From Kiritimatiellia bacterium (GTDB taxonomy: Bacteria; Verrucomicrobiota; Kiritimatiellia; RFP12; UBA1067): a stretch of DNA of 7,767 nucleotides. The stretch spans positions 1 through 7,767 of the forward strand of contig CAAFYT010000002.1 in the NCBI GenBank assembly GCA_900767325.1, in the 5' to 3' direction. Both the position numbers and the translations under genes were made by a program. The notes beneath the pieces were generated by a model. It worked only from the letters and a program-made list of their open reading frames with translations, did no database searches and had not been told where the DNA came from. How positions within the stretch are numbered: position 1 is the stretch's first letter; every line of letters begins with the position of its first letter. Positions 1 through 5,659 of the stretch are shown here, piece by piece.

Positions 1-4
1 AGCA

Positions 5-22
5 TTGACAATTCAGCGGAGT
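5..22. repeat. Imperfect direct repeat, copy A
   Basis: This 18-base stretch reads ttgacaattcagcggagt on the plus strand. It recurs at 125-141 with one substitution and one missing base; the core tcagcggagt (13-22 and 132-141) is identical. The two copies lie about 120 bases apart in the non-coding tail after the fumarase beta gene. Copy A begins near the window edge, so more copies may lie to the left. Its function is unknown. The ttgaca at its start has no fitting -10 box and is not called a promoter. Confidence 0.5.
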
Positions 23-53
23 GGTAACGAGAGCCCTACGGATCGGAGTTTCT

Positions 54-88
54 AACCTCCGCGCCTCCTTGTGTCCTTTGCGGCTAAG
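54..88 (-). repeat. Quasi-tandem purine-rich intergenic repeat
   Basis: Read on the minus strand, this stretch is a chain of degenerate units of about 8 to 10 bases: CGCAAAGGA, CACAAGGAGG, CGCGGAGG. It resembles the 'ACCACAGAGGACACAGAGG'-style intergenic repeats that I recall from many environmental Gram-negative genomes, including PVC-group genomes. That link is from memory only. It lies between the two copies of the 18-base direct repeat. It is not translated by any convincing frame, and its function is unknown. Confidence 0.4.
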
Positions 89-124
89 ACAAAAATGAAA
101 GAGATTGAACGACGCGAAGCCCTT

Positions 125-145
125 TTGCCAATCAGCGGAGTTTCT
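125..145. repeat. Imperfect direct repeat, copy B
   Basis: Bases 125-141 (ttgccaatcagcggagt) match copy A at 5-22. The last ten bases of this feature, cggagtttct (136-145), also occur exactly at 44-53. So three versions of a 'cggagt' motif sit within 150 bases just beyond the fumarase beta stop codon. This could be a repeat family used as a 3' boundary, or debris of duplication. The sequence does not show which. Confidence 0.45.
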
Positions 146-156
146 TCCCTAATGAA

Positions 157-729
157 TTAGCCGCGGGGAGGTCGGCGAAGTTGCGTCGCGAGGGCCGCGC
201 GGGAATCGGAGAGAACCTTCGAAAAGAGCGAGTGCCCGTGGGCGTCCATCGCCACCACGCCGCAGAAGTCGGCGACTTCGAACTGCCAAACCGCCTCCGC
301 CGCACCGAACTCCTTGAGCTTCGCCACGCCGACGATCCGCTTCACGCAATTCGCATAGAGCGCGCCCGCTCCGCCCACGGCCTGCACATAGACGCAACCG
401 TGCCGCTTCATCGCCCGAAGCGTCGCTTCGTCCATACCGCCCTTGCCGATGATCACCCGGACGCCGCTTTTCGCGATGAAATCCGGCTCATACGGATTTT
501 CGCGCACGGACGTCGTCGGCCCCGCCGCCACGACGCGCTCGCCCACGACGACGGGCCCGCAATGGTAGAGCGCACCATCTCTGAAATCGACCGGCAACTT
601 CCCGCCCTCCGCGAAGAACTTGTGTAGCTTGTCGCGTCCCGTGAAGACCAGTCCCGAGATCCTCACGCCCTCGCCCGCCTTGAGCGCGCGAACCGCCGTC
701 TCCGAAAATGGATACCTTAACTCCGTCAT
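157..729 (-). CDS. Class I fumarate hydratase, beta subunit (C-terminal domain)
   Basis: The 190-residue product is the beta half of a two-subunit iron-sulfur fumarase, which interconverts fumarate and L-malate. It matches the fumarase/tartrate dehydratase C-terminal family: GPTTSVREN at residues 70-78, GKGGMD at 95-100, AVGGAGALYANCVKRI at 117-132, and a final FEVADF...MDAHGHSLF stretch at 150-169. Its length is usual for a stand-alone beta subunit. The reading frame is open further upstream, but the start at 729 is right. It follows the alpha stop by 11 bases, has GGGAG (736-740) spaced 6 bases from the ATG, and begins exactly where family homology begins. The alpha stop TGA directly abuts this Shine-Dalgarno, which suggests coupled translation. 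The closely related L(+)-tartrate dehydratase beta subunit is the main alternative; fumarase is the commoner role in anaerobes. It is the last gene of the block. Confidence 0.9.
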   Translation of the reverse strand: MTELRYPFSETAVRALKAGEGVRISGLVFTGRDKLHKFFAEGGKLPVDFRDGALYHCGPVVVGERVVAAGPTTSVRENPYEPDFIAKSGVRVIIGKGGMDEATLRAMKRHGCVYVQAVGGAGALYANCVKRIVGVAKLKEFGAAEAVWQFEVADFCGVVAMDAHGHSLFSKVLSDSRAALATQLRRPPRG

Positions 730-740
730 CCGAAGCTCCC

Positions 741-1559
741 TCAGATCCTGATCGTGCGCCGCCGACACGCCCAGCACATGTAGGCGATGGTCACGAAGAA
801 CGAAGCCGGCACGCGCGGCAACGTCGTCATCTTCACGCCGAGGAGCGTCGTCTTGCCGCCCAGCCCCATCGGGCCAACACCGAGGCGATTCGCCTCCCTG
901 AGGAGCTTGCTCTCGAAAGGCGTCGCAGACGGCTCGTCCAGCGGACGCAGCAGCTGCTCCTTCGCCGCCTCGTAGGCCGAGGCCCTGTCTCCGCCCACGA
1001 CCACGCCGAGAATGCCCGGCGCGCATCCATAGCCCTGGATCTCCTGAACGGCGCAAAGCACGCAGCGGCGCACGCCCTCGAGATCGCGCCCCGCGCCCAG
1101 CGAGGCGTCGGGCAGCGAATACTGGCGCGACATGTTCTCGCTCCCCCCGCCCTTCATCAGCAAGGTCACGCCCGGATACTGCTCGCCGTAGCGGACGACC
1201 GGCGCGCCGGGGCAGACGTTGTCGTCGTAGGAGTGGCCGGAGAGGGGCTCAAGCGTGTTCTTCCGCAGACAGCCGCGCCGCGTGGCCAATCTCGTCGCCC
1301 GGGCGATCGCCTGCGGCGTGACCGTGCGGCGAAGGCGCTCCGCGACGAAGAACGCGAGCGTTCCCGTATCCTGGCAGAGCGGCGTTCCGCGCCGCGCCGC
1401 GAGATCGCAGTTCTCCAGTATCGTGGAGAGGACGAGCCGCGCCGAACTCCCCGCCTTCTCCCGCAGCCGCGCCCGGCGAAGCGCGGCGAGCACGTCCTCC
1501 GGCAATGAGGAGCTCGTCTCGCCGATCAGGTCGACGAGCCGCTCGACGATTTCCTTCAT
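741..1559 (-). CDS. Class I fumarate hydratase, alpha subunit (N-terminal, Fe-S domain)
   Basis: The 272-residue product carries the 4Fe-4S centre of a two-subunit class I fumarase; with the downstream beta subunit it hydrates fumarate to malate. Family hallmarks are CQDTG (Cys62), KGGGSENM (136-143), a conserved Gly-Cys-Ala-Pro (Cys179) followed by GVVVGGD, LGVGPMGLGGKTT (226-238), and the terminal YMCWACRRR (Cys262). Cys62, Cys179 and Cys262 align in position and context with the three cluster ligands of the family; the fourth iron binds substrate. Extra cysteines at 97, 116 and 265 are not known ligands. The frame is open upstream, but ATG 1559 is supported by GGAGG (1569-1573, 9-base spacing) and by an ATGA overlap with the SDR stop, a sign of translational coupling. 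The cluster makes the enzyme oxygen-sensitive in known relatives. The alternative is the tartrate dehydratase alpha subunit. Confidence 0.9.
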   Translation of the reverse strand: MKEIVERLVDLIGETSSSLPEDVLAALRRARLREKAGSSARLVLSTILENCDLAARRGTPLCQDTGTLAFFVAERLRRTVTPQAIARATRLATRRGCLRKNTLEPLSGHSYDDNVCPGAPVVRYGEQYPGVTLLMKGGGSENMSRQYSLPDASLGAGRDLEGVRRCVLCAVQEIQGYGCAPGILGVVVGGDRASAYEAAKEQLLRPLDEPSATPFESKLLREANRLGVGPMGLGGKTTLLGVKMTTLPRVPASFFVTIAYMCWACRRRTIRI

Positions 1560-2146
1560 TTCGCCTGTCCTCCGATAAGATCCACCACGCGCCTCGCCAG
1601 CGCCGCCGGATCCTCGGCCTGGCTCTCCGGAACGCCCATCCGCCCCGCGCACGCATCGAACATGCGCGTCTTCACATGGCGCGGCTCGATCGCCGCGACC
1701 GAAACGCGCCGCGCGCGCAACTCCGCGTCCAGCGCCCGACACACCGCCGAGAGCGCGCCCTTCGAGGCGCAGTAGGCGCTGCCGCCCGCCCAGCCCTCGG
1801 TCGCGCTGACGGACGAGATCGCCACGACCTTCGCCCCGCGCGCGGCGAAACGCCCCTCCTTCGCCAGACTCCGCATGAGCCGCACGAAAAGACCGCAGTT
1901 CGCCTCCATCGTCTCCAGCCACGTCGCCTCGTCCAGCTGCGTCAGCGGCCGCACCGGACAACACCCCGTCGCGTAGACGACGGCGTCAAACGAAACGCCC
2001 GGAAACAGCGTCTCGCCGCGCGAAAGCGCCGCCCATTCCGGACGGTTCACCTCATGGACCTCGAAGCCCGCCTCGCGCGCCGCCTTCAGCACGGCCGAGC
2101 CGATGCCCCCCGAGGAGCCCGTCAGGAGAAGTCGCCTTACAGCCAT
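1556..2146 (-). CDS. Short-chain dehydrogenase/reductase (SDR) family, substrate unknown
   Basis: The 196-residue protein has a Rossmann-type nucleotide site, TGSSGGIG at residues 9-16, and the SDR catalytic set Ser112 (in ISSVSA), Tyr125 and Lys129 (YCASK). Asn83 sits where the fourth catalytic residue is expected. It should be a cytosolic NAD(P)H-dependent oxidoreductase. It is shorter than a classical SDR of about 250 residues: the segment after the first beta strand is compressed and the usual NNAG motif reads YATG (58-61). The substrate cannot be read from the sequence. FabG-like ketoacyl reductases and sugar or aldehyde reductases share this outline. The start at 2146 has AGGT 6 bases upstream and overlaps the CvpA gene by 10 bases. 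Its own stop overlaps the fumarase alpha ATG (ATGA), so it is probably translated together with the fumarase. Confidence 0.85.
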   Translation of the reverse strand: MAVRRLLLTGSSGGIGSAVLKAAREAGFEVHEVNRPEWAALSRGETLFPGVSFDAVVYATGCCPVRPLTQLDEATWLETMEANCGLFVRLMRSLAKEGRFAARGAKVVAISSVSATEGWAGGSAYCASKGALSAVCRALDAELRARRVSVAAIEPRHVKTRMFDACAGRMGVPESQAEDPAALARRVVDLIGGQAK

Positions 2147-2532
2147 TTCGAGACCTGCGCGAGAATGGCGGATGAATCGGTGTAGATGCCCGTGCGCAGC
2201 CACAGCGCCAGCAGCACCGCGACGAACGCCACCCCCGTGACGAGGCCGAAGATCGCATCCGTCGGCTGGGAGAGGAGGCCGTTGACAAGCCGCTTCACGA
2301 GGAACCGCACCAGCCCGAAGGCCAGAAGCGCCGCGACCAGCGTCGCCAGGGCGCGAACCCAGAGCGTCTCCGTCAGCGAAACGGAATAGGCCCAGCCGAA
2401 GGTCGAGAGCGAAATCGCCGCGACGAAACCCAGCAAGAAGCCGAGGGTTCCGGAGAATCCGCGGAAGAGCCCGAGGATGGCGAAGACGACCGCCACGCCG
2501 CAAATCACGTAATCGGCGACCTGGAGCTGCAT
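2137..2532 (-). CDS. CvpA-family inner-membrane protein
   Basis: The 131-residue protein is very hydrophobic, with four likely membrane segments at roughly residues 6-23, 27-47, 58-80 and 93-112. Its start resembles the CvpA (colicin V production) family: an early Asp (D7) followed by a hydrophobic stretch and the Gly-x-x-Arg-Gly-Phe turn (GLFRGF, 21-26). A later Asp-x-x-x-Gly motif (TDAIFGLVTG, 91-100) also fits. CvpA proteins occur widely and have been linked to colicin export and envelope stress; their molecular role is unsettled, and none is claimed here. It is a little shorter than the usual 160 or so residues. The ATG lies 3 bases after the TPR lipoprotein stop. Its ribosome binding site is the purine-rich AGGAAGAAG that also encodes that protein's lysine-rich tail. 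Confidence 0.75.
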   Translation of the reverse strand: MQLQVADYVICGVAVVFAILGLFRGFSGTLGFLLGFVAAISLSTFGWAYSVSLTETLWVRALATLVAALLAFGLVRFLVKRLVNGLLSQPTDAIFGLVTGVAFVAVLLALWLRTGIYTDSSAILAQVSKWL

Positions 2533-2535
2533 GGA

Positions 2536-3687
2536 CTATTTCTTCTTCCTTGCGGCGGCGATGGAGTCGCGATACGCCTGATACGCCTGCGCGATGTTGT
2601 TCTTCGCCCCGGCCTTGCGCAGGGCGCGGATCAGCCCGTCGAGCGCATCCAGCGAATTCGGGTTCGCGGCCACGGCGCGCGAATAGAACATCTCGGCCTG
2701 ACCGGCCATATTGAGCTTCAGCGCCAGCGCACCGGCCGTGACGAACGTCGAGATCGCGCTCGGCCGCAGCGTGCAGGCGAGCTTGTAGTTCGCGAGCGCG
2801 TTGTTGAGCCCCGCCTTCGAGGAATCCGTCTTCTCCCACGCCTTGGCGAGCCCCAGCGCGGCGGGGTACGACAGCGGATCCGCCTTGAACGCCGCCTCAT
2901 AGTGCTGACGCGCCGTCTTGAACGCGCCCTTCTTCCACGCGGCCTCGGCCTTCGCAAGCGCATCGGCCGACGTCGAGCTGTTGCGCTTGTCGACGCCGGG
3001 GCGGTCCGTCATCGCGCGGGTGATCGAATCGCGCAACGCGGGAATGACCGAATGTTGCACCCGCTGCACGCGGGGACTCGCCACCTCGTCGAGCCGCACG
3101 AACACCTCGAACTGCTCCAGCGCGGCCTCGGCGTAGCCGAACGCATCGCCGTAGAGAAGCCCGAGGTGATACCAGGCCGACGCCTCGCGCCGATCCATCC
3201 GGATCGCCCGCAGGAAGGCGAGACGGGCGAGATGGTGGTTGTTGCGGCTCATCTCCACGATGCCGAGCCCGACGAGCCCCTGCGCGCGCAGCGTCGCCGG
3301 GAGCGCGGCATCGTCCGCGATCGCGTTGAAGTCGCGCGCCGCCGCCTCGAAGTCCTTGGCGTGGTATTCGATCTGCGCCCGCAGAAGCGCAATGTCCACC
3401 GCGTCCGGCTCGCGCACGGAGGCCTTGACGACCAGCTCCTGCGCCGCGCCGAGCTCGCCCAGGTCGAGCTTGACCTGCGCGAGGCAGACGAGCGTCTCGA
3501 CATTCGTCGGCGCGCGCTGGAGACTCTTCTCGAAGCAGCGCTCCGCCTTCTTCAGGTCGTGCGCCTCGTAGGCGCTCCGACCGAGCGCGAGATCGCGCGA
3601 GCCATCGTCGGGCGCGCACCCGGCGAGAACCAGGGCAAGCCCCAGGAAAATGCGACTACGCACGGATGAGAGCGAGGAATTCGTCAC
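2536..3687 (-). CDS. TPR-repeat lipoprotein
   Basis: The 383-residue protein starts with a lipoprotein signal: a basic N-terminus (R10, R12), a hydrophobic core IFLGLALVL and lipobox LAGC with Cys24 as the lipidated residue. The rest is mostly helical TPR-like repeats, recognisable at about 32-60, 62-95, 135-165, 170-203, 243-272 and 312-343. A low-complexity hinge of Ser/Thr/Asn near 235-242 splits the array in two. TPR lipoproteins act as scaffolds or assembly factors at the periplasmic face of a membrane; the partner is not evident. The residue after the cysteine is Ala, not Asp, so by the E. coli rule it would go to the outer membrane, perhaps via the Lol transporter encoded upstream. The start codon is GTG at 3687, set by a perfect GGAGG 6 bases upstream. 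The first 32 bases overlap the mutase gene. An in-frame GTG at 3663 would also leave a complete signal peptide but has no Shine-Dalgarno. Confidence 0.85.
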   Translation of the reverse strand: MTNSSLSSVRSRIFLGLALVLAGCAPDDGSRDLALGRSAYEAHDLKKAERCFEKSLQRAPTNVETLVCLAQVKLDLGELGAAQELVVKASVREPDAVDIALLRAQIEYHAKDFEAAARDFNAIADDAALPATLRAQGLVGLGIVEMSRNNHHLARLAFLRAIRMDRREASAWYHLGLLYGDAFGYAEAALEQFEVFVRLDEVASPRVQRVQHSVIPALRDSITRAMTDRPGVDKRNSSTSADALAKAEAAWKKGAFKTARQHYEAAFKADPLSYPAALGLAKAWEKTDSSKAGLNNALANYKLACTLRPSAISTFVTAGALALKLNMAGQAEMFYSRAVAANPNSLDALDGLIRALRKAGAKNNIAQAYQAYRDSIAAARKKK

Positions 3688-5008
3688 GCTTGGCCTCCAT
3701 GATTTCCCTTGTCCGACCTTCGAGATTGAGCCGCACCAGCGGCTCGGTGTTCGACATTCTCACATTCGCCCAGTAGCCCTCGGTCGCCCAGGCGTCGACC
3801 GAGACGCCGTCGAGCTCGAACACCTTCGCGCACGGGGAGTAGAGCTCCTTCACCCGGGCGAGGATCTCGGCCGGCGGCTTGGAGGTCTTGGTGTTGATCT
3901 CGCCGGACTGGACGTACTTCTTCAGCGGTTCGACCAGCTTCGAGAGGGGCGCCTCCGAGGCCGAGACGATGTTCGCGAGCGCGAACGTCGCCATCGAGCT
4001 CGACTCCGCCGTCGAATTCGCCTTGAAGTAGTAGTGGCCCGAAAGCTCACCGGCGAAGATCGCGTCGTTCTGGCGCATCTGCTCCTTGATGAAGGAATGT
4101 CCCACGCGCGACATCATCGGCTTTCCGCCGGCCGCCGCGATCACCTCCTCGCAAACCTTGGTGGAGCGCAGGTCGTAGAAGCACGCCGCGCCCGGATTGG
4201 CCGCGAGAAGGTCCTTCGAGATGAGCGCCGTCACGAAGTCCATCGGTATGATCTCGCCCGTCTCGTCGATGAAGCCGGCGCGGTCGGCGTCGCCATCGTA
4301 GGCCACGCCGAAGGCGTACTTGCCGGGATTCGCCCGGATGAGCGCCTGCAGGTCGCGCAAGGTCTCGTGGTGCAGCGGGTTCGCATCGTGATTCGGAAAG
4401 TCCCCGTCGTATTCGCCGTAGAGCGAATCGTAGGTGATCGGCGAATCCTTGAAAGCCGCCGACTCGGCGATGCCCATGCCGTTCGCGAAGTCGAGCGCGA
4501 GATGGAGCGGCTTTTTCATGTGGGCGAACGTCCTGACATGCGCGGCATAGGCGGCGGAGACATCCGTCTTCGTGACCTTGCCCGAACCGCGCGGCGCCTC
4601 CTCACCCGTCATCGCGCCGACGAGCCTTTCGATGTCCTTGATGCCCGTTGCGCCGGAGATCGGCACGGCATTGGCCTTGCAGAGCTTGCAGCCGTTCCAC
4701 TCCTTGGTGTTGTGCGACGCGGTGATCATGACCGAACCGTCGGCCTTCAGCGAGGCGTTCGCGAAATAGCTCATCGGCGTCGAGGCGAGGCCGATGTCCA
4801 GAACCTCCACGCCTTCGTCGACGAGCCCCTTCGCAAAGGCCTCGAAGAGCGAATCGGACGATTTCCGGCAATCGCGCGCCACCACGACGCGCGACCCGCT
4901 TCCGAACCCGCAGAACCGCGCATAGCCGCGCGCGATCCTGTAGAAATCGCGCTCGTCGAGATCCTGACCGTAGATGCCCCGGATGTCGTATGCCTTGAAT
5001 ATGCCCAT
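3656..5008 (-). CDS. manB: Phosphomannomutase/phosphoglucomutase (alpha-D-phosphohexomutase family)
   Basis: The 450-residue cytosolic enzyme should shift phosphate between the 6 and 1 positions of mannose or glucose, supplying precursors for GDP-mannose or UDP-glucose and surface polysaccharide. All four family sites are present in order: the phosphoserine loop TASHN (Ser98), the metal loop DGDADR (238-243), the sugar-specificity loop GELSGH (320-325) and the phosphate-binding loop RMSNTEP (417-423). The Glu-x-Ser-Gly-His specificity loop fits PMM/PGM rather than GlmM. Length is normal for the family. Two small departures are Thr101 in place of the usual Pro after TASHN, and a Ser-rich AESSS at 334-338 where relatives usually have an acidic/glycine stretch. 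The start at 5008 has AGGAG 4 bases upstream, 18 bases after the LolD stop. The symbol manB is family-level; mannose versus glucose preference cannot be told. Confidence 0.9.
   Translation of the reverse strand: MGIFKAYDIRGIYGQDLDERDFYRIARGYARFCGFGSGSRVVVARDCRKSSDSLFEAFAKGLVDEGVEVLDIGLASTPMSYFANASLKADGSVMITASHNTKEWNGCKLCKANAVPISGATGIKDIERLVGAMTGEEAPRGSGKVTKTDVSAAYAAHVRTFAHMKKPLHLALDFANGMGIAESAAFKDSPITYDSLYGEYDGDFPNHDANPLHHETLRDLQALIRANPGKYAFGVAYDGDADRAGFIDETGEIIPMDFVTALISKDLLAANPGAACFYDLRSTKVCEEVIAAAGGKPMMSRVGHSFIKEQMRQNDAIFAGELSGHYYFKANSTAESSSMATFALANIVSASEAPLSKLVEPLKKYVQSGEINTKTSKPPAEILARVKELYSPCAKVFELDGVSVDAWATEGYWANVRMSNTEPLVRLNLEGRTREIMEAKRDEFLALIRA
3694..3698 (-). promoter_or_regulatory. 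Shine-Dalgarno that sets the GTG start of the TPR lipoprotein
   Basis: The minus strand reads GGAGG followed by six bases and then GTG at 3687. The site lies inside the last codons of the mutase gene. It decides between the two in-frame GTG candidates (3687 and 3663), because the second has no comparable site. Confidence 0.7.
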
Positions 5009-5011
5009 ATC

Positions 5012-5018
5012 TCTCCTT
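5012..5018 (-). promoter_or_regulatory. Shine-Dalgarno of the phosphohexomutase gene
   Basis: The minus strand reads AAGGAGA just before the ATG at 5008, inside the 18-base gap after the LolD stop. This gap contains no hairpin, so transcription should continue through it. Confidence 0.65.
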
Positions 5019-5026
5019 TGTTTCGT

Positions 5027-5659
5027 TTACCTCAAGATTCCGTTTTCGAGCGTGAGGACGCGATCGCAGATCGCCGCCGCTTCGGGCGAGTGCGTGACCA
5101 TCACGAGCGCCGTCGACAGGCCCGCCGAAAGATCGCCGAGCACCTTCAGTATCCCGGCGCCCGTCATCGCGTCGAGGTTGCCGGTCGGCTCGTCGGCCAG
5201 CACGATCTCGGGGTCGCCGATGAGCGCGCGCGCCAGGGCGACGCGCTGCATCTCGCCGCCGGAAAGCTCGGCCGGCAGATGGTCGAGGCGGTTCTCCAGC
5301 CCCACGCGCGCGAGCAGCTCCCGCGCACGCGCCTGCGGAGCCGAGGCCCCCGTGGCGCGAAAACGCGCCGACATCGTGGGCAACAAGACGTTCTCCAGCA
5401 CCGTCAGCTCCGGCATGAGATGGTACTGCTGGAACACGAACCCGATGTGATCCGGGCGCGTCACGGTGCCCGACGAAGGCGTCTCGAGGGCGCCGAGGAT
5501 GTTGAGCAGCGTGGACTTCCCCGCGCCCGAACGCCCGACGATCGCGACCTTCTCGCCCGGCATCACCGAGAAATTCACGCCCCGCAGCACTTCGATGGGC
5601 TTCTGCCCGCGCAGACGGAAGCTCTTCTTCAGATCGATTGTTCCGAGTACGACTTTCAT
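5027..5659 (-). CDS. lolD: LolD-type ABC transporter ATPase (lipoprotein release)
   Basis: The 210-residue protein is the nucleotide-binding half of an ABC transporter: Walker A GRSGAGKST (42-50), Q-loop Gln77 in FVFQQYHLMPELTVLENV, signature LSGGEMQR (132-139), Walker B IVLADEP (152-158) and switch His190. The HLMPELTVLENV context is typical of the LolD/MacB branch, and the partner permease overlapping it by ATGA is of LolC/E type. Together they should drive release of outer-membrane lipoproteins from the inner membrane. The stretch between Walker A and the Q-loop is short: seven residues between 'SG' and 'IGF', against about 24 in E. coli LolD as I remember it. The C-terminus also stops soon after the last conserved strand. 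The frame is open upstream, but ATG 5659 matches family starts. Its Shine-Dalgarno is weak (AAGG), consistent with coupling to the permease. Confidence 0.85.
   Translation of the reverse strand: MKVVLGTIDLKKSFRLRGQKPIEVLRGVNFSVMPGEKVAIVGRSGAGKSTLLNILGALETPSSGTVTRPDHIGFVFQQYHLMPELTVLENVLLPTMSARFRATGASAPQARARELLARVGLENRLDHLPAELSGGEMQRVALARALIGDPEIVLADEPTGNLDAMTGAGILKVLGDLSAGLSTALVMVTHSPEAAAICDRVLTLENGILR

Noticed and set aside
5..33. Plus-strand promoter starting with ttgaca (5-10)
   Set aside because: No -10-like hexamer is found at 16 to 18 bases; the sequence there is gagccc/cgagag-like, and no plus-strand gene follows.
44..61. Rho-independent terminator after fumarase beta
   Set aside because: On the minus strand CGGAG and CTCCG can pair around an 8-base loop, but the stem is only five pairs and no T-run follows, so it is too weak to call.
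1560..1964. Upstream extension of the fumarase alpha frame (135 more codons)
   Set aside because: The extension overlaps the SDR gene and reads as Gly/Arg-rich junk; homology and the GGAGG plus ATGA start both begin at 1559.
181..2185. Several plus-strand open frames opposite the fumarase and SDR genes
   Set aside because: All are Arg-rich, overlap strongly supported genes on the other strand and show no domain or good ribosome binding site.
3661..3663. Alternative GTG start for the TPR lipoprotein
   Set aside because: It would give a neat short signal peptide, but it lacks a Shine-Dalgarno, while the GTG at 3687 has GGAGG at 6-base spacing.
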